Of a stretch of DNA of 5,600 bases, positions 1 to 4,377 are shown in pieces (the first letter of the stretch is position 1; the number at the start of each line of letters is the position of its first letter). The translations under genes were made by a program, and so were the position numbers. The DNA is from Bacteroidota bacterium (GTDB lineage Bacteria; Zhuqueibacterota; Zhuqueibacteria; Zhuqueibacterales; Geothermadaptataceae): contig DRLW01000315.1 in assembly GCA_011375275.1 (NCBI GenBank), positions 1 to 5,600 on the forward strand. The letters are read 5' to 3'. Under the pieces are notes generated by a model. It ran no database searches and was not told where the DNA came from. It was given only the letters and a program-made list of their open reading frames with translations.

Positions 1-240
1 ACGTTTTATCCAGCCACGGATCCGGGGATCCAGTTTAATCTGCAAACCGGGCCTGGCCCGGAAATCGACCTCGGTCATTCCAGTCAAGCGAAGCGTAGCG
101 CCGGGGTCTCACCTTTTCTGGTACGAGCCTGCGTCTGGGAGATTCCGGTCTTCCCCTGCGATGGGAAACCGAAATGCCGATTCTGGTGCAGGCACGTGCT
201 GTGCTCAGGCAGTCTGGTTGTAAAAATGCAACCGTGCTGA
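1..240 (+). CDS. Possible C-terminal tail of an upstream gene (partial, uncertain)
   Basis: Frame 1 is open from the left edge to a TGA at 238-240. The first 28 or so residues (TFYPATDPGIQFNLQ..., then GPGPEIDLGHSS) look protein-like. From about residue 29 the translation changes to KRSAGVSPFLVRACVW and cysteine-rich text, which looks like read-through of an intergenic repeat. Frame 2 is also open over the same stretch (to a TAA at 221-223), so openness alone is weak support. If real, this is the end of a gene whose original stop was lost or replaced by repeat DNA. No family is recognised. It could equally be non-coding. Confidence 0.2.
   Translation, partial: TFYPATDPGIQFNLQTGPGPEIDLGHSSQAKRSAGVSPFLVRACVWEIPVFPCDGKPKCRFWCRHVLCSGSLVVKMQPC
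47..61. repeat. GC-rich 15-bp palindrome
   Basis: The sequence ccgggcc-t-ggcccgg is a perfect 7+1+7 palindrome. As RNA it would fold with 6 pairs and a 3-base loop. No T-run follows on either strand, so it is not a convincing intrinsic terminator. It may be part of the repeat-like DNA in the left 280 bp, or a folded site inside the possible upstream gene tail. Confidence 0.4.
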
Positions 241-259
241 GTTAAGTGGTGCCAGATTT
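204..259 (+). repeat. Structured intergenic repeat, copy A
   Basis: The 15-mer GCAACCGTGCTGAGT at 228-242 occurs exactly, in reverse complement, at 1744-1758. The flanks also align: CTCAG-C-G-CTG then a run of A on one side, and TGCCA on the other, with small indels. Short outer arms (tctgg at 213-217, ccaga at 252-256) pair, as the longer arms of copy B do. The two copies sit on either side of the LapG-like gene in opposite orientations. This points to a small dispersed palindromic element (REP- or MITE-like); boundaries are approximate. Confidence 0.5.
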
Positions 260-331
260 CCCGCCGCTTCTGAAAAACCAAATTGGCTTCACAGCCTGAT
301 CATTTCATCGTTTTATTTCCATACCCCAATC

Positions 332-354
332 TGGCGACATCCGTTATGTCGCCA
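332..354. repeat. Perfect 9-bp inverted repeat (hairpin)
   Basis: TGGCGACAT (332-340) and ATGTCGCCA (346-354) are perfect reverse complements around a 5-base loop, ccgtt. No T-run follows on either strand, so it is unlikely to be a terminator. It lies about 200 bp upstream of the protease start and could be a regulator-binding dyad, an mRNA leader structure or a repeat remnant. Confidence 0.5.
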
Positions 355-381
355 CGCGATTTCACCCTCCCCGATGTCTGC

Positions 382-418
382 TGGCAAGTTCTGCATATAA
401 AATGGCAGATGCTGCATA
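382..418. repeat. Two-unit direct repeat with 21-bp period
   Basis: TGGCAagttCTGCATA (382-397) recurs as TGGCAgatgCTGCATA (403-418), with 13 of 16 positions identical and the units offset by exactly 21 bp, two helical turns. The conserved blocks are TGGCA and CTGCATA. This could be a tandem operator for a regulator of the downstream gene or a remnant of a 21-bp tandem intergenic repeat. Nothing in the window decides between these. Confidence 0.4.
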
Positions 419-540
419 ACGCTGTCAGTCCCGGCACAGCCTTTGGCAGGCGCTGCGGCGCAAAGATTTTCGTCACGCATTATTTTATTCCCGCGATACG
501 AAACCGCGCTTGAAACGAGTTTTCTACCCCACAAACATCA

Positions 541-547
541 GGGAGGT
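541..547 (+). promoter_or_regulatory. Ribosome binding site that fixes the protease start
   Basis: GGGAGGT lies 4 bases before the ATG at 552. The in-frame TTG at 510 has no such motif, and starting there would put 14 residues, including charged ones, in front of a good signal peptide. The ATG at 552 is therefore preferred. Confidence 0.85.
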
Positions 548-551
548 AATT

Positions 552-1706
552 ATGAAAAAGCTCTGGTTATGCGTTGCGCTTGCGTTATCCGCGGCCCTGG
601 TCAATTCGTTGTTTGCGCAGATGGAAGGTATGGGCGCGGGGAAGGAATTTACCACCGGTGAATTCAATAATTTGCTCCGCGAGTTGGATCTGAACGAAAA
701 TACGCAGAAAAATTTTTCGATTACAAAAGACGAATATAAACAGCTTCTTGATGCCTGGAATAGCCTGCCTGAGGATGCTCGGCTGTCCGTGCAAAATGAG
801 AATAAAAAGAAAGATTTTACCACTATGCTCTTGTTCGATCTTTTTGTAGGCACATCGTGGGAGAAGCACATCAAAAAGGCGGGCAAGTATGGAGCAAAAG
901 GTATTTCAATCACGGTGAGCAGGTACAAAAATTTAATTACACTGAAAAACGCACGGAGAACACTGGTCGATCTTCTTCAACAAGGCTCTCACATGTTTGG
1001 CGAAGGCCGGCTTGTAGTTTCAGATCACATCAAAAGACAGGCTGAAAAACGCGCAGGCGGTAAAGCGTTGAAGCGTCTCAACAAGTGGGAAACACTCATC
1101 AACAGGCACCAAAACGACGCTGATTTTGAAAAACTTAAGGTCGTGGTTGATTTCTTTAAAGATCAGATCAATGTAGCGAGGGACTGGGGTAAAACCAAAG
1201 GCAATGATTACTGGCAGTCGCCCATCGAAACGCTCGTGCGGGGGAAAGGGGATTGCGATGATTTTGCGATGGCACACTATGTCTCTCTGCGGCTTCTGGG
1301 TATTCCAGCGGAACAGTTGCGCATCGGGATTGTGCAACATCCTTATTTGGGTGGTCACGGTGTCGTGTTTTTCTATCCGCCGAATGAGCGTGATCCCTGG
1401 GTGCTGGATAGTATGGCATCCGACCGTCTCGGGGCCGGCATGGGTAAGGTTTTCCGTTTAAGCGTTCGGATGAAATTCGATGAGATGAAGCCTCTGTGGG
1501 GAATCAATGAAAAGGTTATGACCGAATTTCAGGAAAACTTGAATGAAGCTATACTGCCTGTGGACCCGCGCGAAGCATTTCCGGCATTTGCCACCGCTCT
1601 GGCAAATTCACAAAGGCTGCTGCCGACAGAGGATGTGCGAACCTTGGCTTACACCAACACGATCCAGGAAAATGAGGAGAGGGACGATAGCAGTTCGATT
1701 TACTGA
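552..1706 (+). CDS. Secreted LapG/BTLCP-family transglutaminase-like cysteine protease
   Basis: The protein has 384 residues. It begins with a classical signal peptide: MKK, a hydrophobic stretch through residue 20, and likely cleavage after SLFA (22|23). Residues 24 to about 170 are a charged, mostly helical-looking region I do not recognise. From about 172 it matches the bacterial transglutaminase-like cysteine protease family (BTLCP, the family of LapG): RLNKW, then INVARDWG, DYWQSPIE (219-226) and GKGDCDDF. The predicted catalytic residues are Cys235, His269 (in GGHGVVFF) and Asp286 (in WVLDSM); the His-to-Asp spacing of 17 matches what I recall for LapG. The acidic residues flanking the Cys, which bind calcium in LapG, are Asp234 and Asp236 (Glu is usual at the second). 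About 98 residues follow the Asp. In LapD/LapG systems this protease cleaves a surface adhesin in the periplasm under c-di-GMP control. No adhesin, LapD or GGDEF/EAL gene is in the window, so the substrate is unknown. The protein is clearly longer than typical LapG (roughly 200-250 residues). Confidence 0.88.
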   Translation: MKKLWLCVALALSAALVNSLFAQMEGMGAGKEFTTGEFNNLLRELDLNENTQKNFSITKDEYKQLLDAWNSLPEDARLSVQNENKKKDFTTMLLFDLFVGTSWEKHIKKAGKYGAKGISITVSRYKNLITLKNARRTLVDLLQQGSHMFGEGRLVVSDHIKRQAEKRAGGKALKRLNKWETLINRHQNDADFEKLKVVVDFFKDQINVARDWGKTKGNDYWQSPIETLVRGKGDCDDFAMAHYVSLRLLGIPAEQLRIGIVQHPYLGGHGVVFFYPPNERDPWVLDSMASDRLGAGMGKVFRLSVRMKFDEMKPLWGINEKVMTEFQENLNEAILPVDPREAFPAFATALANSQRLLPTEDVRTLAYTNTIQENEERDDSSSIY

Positions 1707-1715
1707 TGAACTGTC

Positions 1716-1787
1716 CTGCCTCAGATGGCAATTCAGGGTGTTCACTCAGCACGGTTGCCGCTTTTTTAGTCAGTCCGTCTGAGGCAG
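1716..1787 (-). repeat. Structured intergenic repeat, copy B, with 13-bp terminal inverted arms
   Basis: The arms are CTGCCTCAGATGG (1716-1728) and CCGTCTGAGGCAG (1775-1787): 12 Watson-Crick pairs and one G-T pair around a 46-base interior. The interior contains the exact reverse complement (1744-1758) of the 15-mer in copy A at 228-242, and the A-run flank also aligns. The element begins 10 bases after the protease stop codon. It resembles a small palindromic mobile or REP-like element that may have been adopted as a terminator. Confidence 0.55.
1726..1767 (+). terminator. Candidate intrinsic terminator of the protease gene
   Basis: TGGCAATT (1726-1733) pairs with GGTTGCCG (1753-1760), giving 5 Watson-Crick and 3 G-U pairs. 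The 19-base loop can form a small inner stem. One base later comes a run of six T (1762-1767). The structure starts about 20 bases after the stop codon. The G-U pairs and long loop make it only moderately strong. The outer arms at 1716-1725 and 1778-1787 could close around it once transcribed. Confidence 0.5.
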
Positions 1788-1827
1788 AATATTTCGTTTG
1801 ATGTGAACAGTGCCGGCCGACCGCGTT

Positions 1828-1883
1828 GGGTGGTGTGACGCTGGAGCGTCGGGGGGGCGTCACACCACTCTTGCGGTGTGACG
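1828..1883. repeat. Cluster of mutually exclusive hairpins
   Basis: GTGGTGTGACGC (1830-1841) is the perfect reverse complement of GCGTCACACCAC (1857-1868), and the stem extends through a G-T and a G-C pair to 1828/1870. The same right arm can instead pair over 9 bp with GGTGTGACG (1875-1883). The left arm can also fold on itself through GACGCT-gg-AGCGTC (1837-1850). The three folds compete for the same bases. There is no T-run, so a simple terminator is unlikely. A palindromic intergenic repeat is the best guess. Confidence 0.55.
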
Positions 1884-1921
1884 AGATGAGATATGATATA
1901 CCGAAGTTTATCATTCAGCCT

Positions 1922-2024
1922 TGTGCCTTTTCATCAAAAGACGCAAAAGGGCCGCTGTTCTGAGAAGATGGCTGAATCGCTGCGAATGACTTTGATGTGC
2001 CTTATGGAAAAGACGCAGAAGAGG
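1922..2024. repeat. Degenerate direct repeat, two units about 73 bp apart
   Basis: TGTGCCTT (1922-1929) followed by AAAAGACGCA (1936-1945) and an A/G-rich end recurs as TGTGCCTT (1996-2003), AAAAGACGCA (2008-2017) and an A/G-rich end, with a 2-base difference in spacing. This looks like a duplicated piece of intergenic DNA. No function is apparent. Confidence 0.45.
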
Positions 2025-2050
2025 TTATTGCAAGCATAAGTTGCGAATTT

Positions 2051-4366
2051 TCAAGTCATCGCTTTCTGCATGAACATCATCTGTAGTTTGCGCAGTTCCA
2101 GATCAAAAGCAGCGAGATTGGCAAAGCGCTTTTCCGGGTCTGATGCCATGGCCTTCATCACGATATCATTCCACAGCTCACCAGTTTCTCCCATCAATTC
2201 TACGAGATCTTTTACCTGTCTGCGAACGATGTCTTTTGGCGACTTGATGCTTCCTGCTGTGGAGTAGGGGTGGGTTCCAGACAGCAATTCGTAAGCGATG
2301 ACGCCGATGGAGTAGATGTCGCTTCTGCTGTCGCCCGGCTCGCCGGCGAGGCGTTCCGGCGCAAGATACCACCACTGGCCGGGGAAGAGCACACGTGTTG
2401 TGGTCGGGTCAAGGGTAAATCCCGGACAGGAAAAGTCTGTGAGTTTGATTTCCTGGGCGTCGTTTAGCCAGATATTGTCCGGCTTCAGGTTGTGATGAAA
2501 AACCCCGTTCTGCTGCGCATGCAGTAGTGCACGCACGATTTTTTGCAGGATCGTCAAAATGGCCTCGTCCCGTTTGTCGGCATCGAGCTCAGCCTCGAGA
2601 ATTTTCTTGCCATCGACAAACTCCCTGACAAAGTAGAACATGTTTTTGTGCTCACCCATGTCGTAGAGGTTGGCGATGTTGGGGTGATTCAGCCGCCCGA
2701 TGGCGCGGATTTGTTCCAGCAGCCGGTTCTTTTGCTCGACATCATCGACGATGGCGATGGATTCGTTGAGAAACATCACCCGGGCCAGCACTTTGCGCGC
2801 CAGTTGTTTGTCAAACGCGAGGTAGGAAGCGCAGGTGTTGTGCTTGGCGAGGTTTTCCTCGATGACAAAGCGGTTGATCTTGTAGTTGCCGTCCGCACGG
2901 ATATCTCCGAGTGGCCCGCTCCAGATCAGCTCGCTGCAGGCCAGCTCGATTCCGGGTAAAATATCGGTGGGGTTCTTGCTGACTGTGATGATGTCGTTTT
3001 TGCGCAGAATATCGAAAAAATCTTCCGGCCCGCTGAGATATACCAGCCCGGCTCCGATTTCTGCCGTTGCGTTGAGTTCAGCATAGCGCAGGATATGCGT
3101 TGCCGTAATCAGCTTGTCAAATGCCCCTGGTACGTCCTCCTGTGCCGGAATACTGTCCACCAGCAGACCTCCGACCAGACTGACGCGGTTCACTTCGGCA
3201 ACGCGTGCATTGTACTCATCGAGATGATGCAAGAGCTCGTTTACCGTACGCGTCAACTCGAGGGGGTTTGCCGACAGACTGATGAACCCGGACCCGATCT
3301 GGCGCACGATGGCACCAGCCGACTCAGCGAGGTGGCTGGTGACCAGACTCAGCAGCTTTTCCGGGACCTTTTCCGCCCCGTGCGTGAAAATTTGCGCGCA
3401 AAAGGCGATCTCCCAGTCCGCTGCCGGCTCCAGCACTCCATTGCTCGCCAGAGGGTTCTTCAGGCGGCCAAGCAGCTCCATGAACGGGTTGGCCGCCTGG
3501 CTGGCTTCGTCTTCTTCTCCGGCTGTGCCGAGATACTCCGATGGCTGCTTCAACAGTTCATCGAGGGAGATTTCCCCGAGTATGAACTGATACTCCTCGA
3601 GCTCCTCCCGTTTGGGCGTGCTCTGAGGCTGGCTGAAATCCAGCCGCGAGCGTAACAAAATCCATGTGCGCAGCTCAGTGATGCTGTTTTCCGGCTTCAC
3701 CAGTTCGAGGGTGCTCTGCAGAAGCTCTGTGACCTCGGCAGTATCAGCTTGTTTGCCCTGCTGCAGCAGACGGTAGGCGTGTGTGAGTGCGATCTCGCGC
3801 TGGAAACGATGCTGATCCCCATTTCCCCCCGGAGCATCGAGCAGAGCTGTCAGGGCCTCGTCGAACAGCCCTTTCCACCACAGCTTTTCCAGGTAGGTGC
3901 GGATCGCTTTTTCATTATTGCTCTTGAAAATGACCCGTTGCTCATGCTCTACGACCTTGGCAACATGCCCGGTTGTGTCATAGGCTTTTTTGAGAAAAAG
4001 CCGTAACCGTTGTTCGTTATCGAGGTTCATGTCAGCCACTTGCTCGCAGACCTGCAGAGCAAAGGGCGTGATGACCTCGTGTTCGAGGAAAATCGCTGCC
4101 AGGCCGACTTTGAGCGCTCGCGAGCCGGGGTTATTTTCCAGAGCTTTCTGGTAAATCTCCAGAGACTGCTCATCGACCCGGTCGAGACCGATGAGGGCAA
4201 CCGCCATATCGAAGTGAAATTCCGCGGAATCCTCTCCGAGCTTGCCGAGTTGCTCCAGCTTTTCCAGGGCCTCGGCGTACTGCCTGCGTTGCAAATAGGC
4301 CTTGGACAACGTCTTGAGCAGTTGTTTGATTTTCTGGTTTTTCGCCTGTGTTTCCGTCTGCGCCAT
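2051..4366 (-). CDS. TPR protein with degenerate cyclase-like domain and C-terminal Ser/Thr pseudokinase
   Basis: The protein has 771 residues with no signal peptide or membrane segment, so it is probably cytoplasmic. Residues 10-175 are TPR-like helical pairs (for example AYLQRRQYAEALEKLEQL). Residues 240-300 form an acidic linker. Residues about 315-460 resemble a class III adenylate/guanylate cyclase domain (GAIVRQIGSGF at 351-361, then NPLELTRTVNELL and DEYNARV), but both expected metal-binding Asp positions are substituted (Ala324 approximately, Ser359). Residues 495-745 are a Ser/Thr kinase fold: HPNI (561-564), a hinge-like REFVDG, LKPDN (627-631), DF (644-645), APE (669-671) and the helix-F motif SDIYSIG (682-688). 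Catalytic features are lost: the three loop glycines are Ala507, His509 and Cys512, the VAIK Lys is Arg529, the helix-C Glu position is Gln552, HRD is HHN (Asn626) and DFG is DFS. Catalysis is therefore unlikely, although Lys628, Asn631 and Asp644 remain and nucleotide binding is possible. The gene follows the membrane TPR gene by 9 bp, so an allosteric or scaffold role alongside it is inferred. Confidence 0.85.
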   Translation of the reverse strand: MAQTETQAKNQKIKQLLKTLSKAYLQRRQYAEALEKLEQLGKLGEDSAEFHFDMAVALIGLDRVDEQSLEIYQKALENNPGSRALKVGLAAIFLEHEVITPFALQVCEQVADMNLDNEQRLRLFLKKAYDTTGHVAKVVEHEQRVIFKSNNEKAIRTYLEKLWWKGLFDEALTALLDAPGGNGDQHRFQREIALTHAYRLLQQGKQADTAEVTELLQSTLELVKPENSITELRTWILLRSRLDFSQPQSTPKREELEEYQFILGEISLDELLKQPSEYLGTAGEEDEASQAANPFMELLGRLKNPLASNGVLEPAADWEIAFCAQIFTHGAEKVPEKLLSLVTSHLAESAGAIVRQIGSGFISLSANPLELTRTVNELLHHLDEYNARVAEVNRVSLVGGLLVDSIPAQEDVPGAFDKLITATHILRYAELNATAEIGAGLVYLSGPEDFFDILRKNDIITVSKNPTDILPGIELACSELIWSGPLGDIRADGNYKINRFVIEENLAKHNTCASYLAFDKQLARKVLARVMFLNESIAIVDDVEQKNRLLEQIRAIGRLNHPNIANLYDMGEHKNMFYFVREFVDGKKILEAELDADKRDEAILTILQKIVRALLHAQQNGVFHHNLKPDNIWLNDAQEIKLTDFSCPGFTLDPTTTRVLFPGQWWYLAPERLAGEPGDSRSDIYSIGVIAYELLSGTHPYSTAGSIKSPKDIVRRQVKDLVELMGETGELWNDIVMKAMASDPEKRFANLAAFDLELRKLQMMFMQKAMT

Positions 4367-4372
4367 TCGCTA

Positions 4373-4377
4373 CCCTT
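4373..4377 (-). promoter_or_regulatory. Ribosome binding site overlapping the upstream stop codon
   Basis: On the minus strand the junction reads TAAGGGTAGCGA then ATG. AAGGG lies 6 bases before the ATG and shares its AA with the TAA stop of the upstream gene. This supports the start at 4366 and suggests translational coupling of the two genes. Confidence 0.75.

Larger units (their letters stand above)
241..551. other. Non-coding leader region upstream of the protease gene
   Basis: No credible gene is visible on either strand; short open frames here lack a ribosome binding site and protein-like composition. The stretch holds the right end of a structured repeat (204-259), a 9-bp hairpin (332-354), a two-unit 21-bp direct repeat (382-418) and the ribosome binding site at 541-547. 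A promoter for the gene starting at 552 should lie here. No well-spaced -35/-10 pair of the sigma-70 consensus stands out: TTGAAA at 510-515 has no acceptable -10 downstream, and TTGGCA at 443-448 is followed at 17 bp only by ATTTTC. Confidence 0.6.
1707..2050. other. Convergent intergenic spacer rich in repeats and hairpins
   Basis: This 344-bp spacer lies between two converging genes and has no credible coding sequence. It contains, left to right, an inverted repeat enclosing a candidate terminator for the plus-strand gene (1716-1787), a cluster of alternative hairpins (1828-1883) and two copies of a degenerate direct repeat (1922-1951, 1996-2024). I see no good hairpin-plus-T-run for the minus-strand operon, whose last stop codon is at 2051-2053. 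Confidence 0.6.

Noticed and set aside
18..31. Two GGATCC sites 8 bp apart, possible cloning linker
   Set aside because: No adjacent vector sequence is seen and the open frame runs through them; chance is sufficient.
84..281. Minus-strand open frame of 65 codons
   Set aside because: It lies wholly in repeat-like DNA, overlaps copy A, and has no ribosome binding site or recognisable protein pattern.
332..418. CRISPR array
   Set aside because: There are only two short, imperfect units with 5-bp separation, no spacers of CRISPR length and no cas genes.
510..551. TTG at 510 as the protease start
   Set aside because: There is no Shine-Dalgarno before it, it disrupts the signal peptide, and the ATG at 552 has a strong GGGAGGT.
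1828..1870. Hairpin as intrinsic terminator for the minus-strand operon
   Set aside because: It lies about 180 bp past the stop and is not followed by a T-run on the minus strand.
1549..1914. Minus-strand open frame spanning the protease 3' end and spacer
   Set aside because: It overlaps the real gene, and its translation is repeat-derived text (GVTPPRRSSVTPP).
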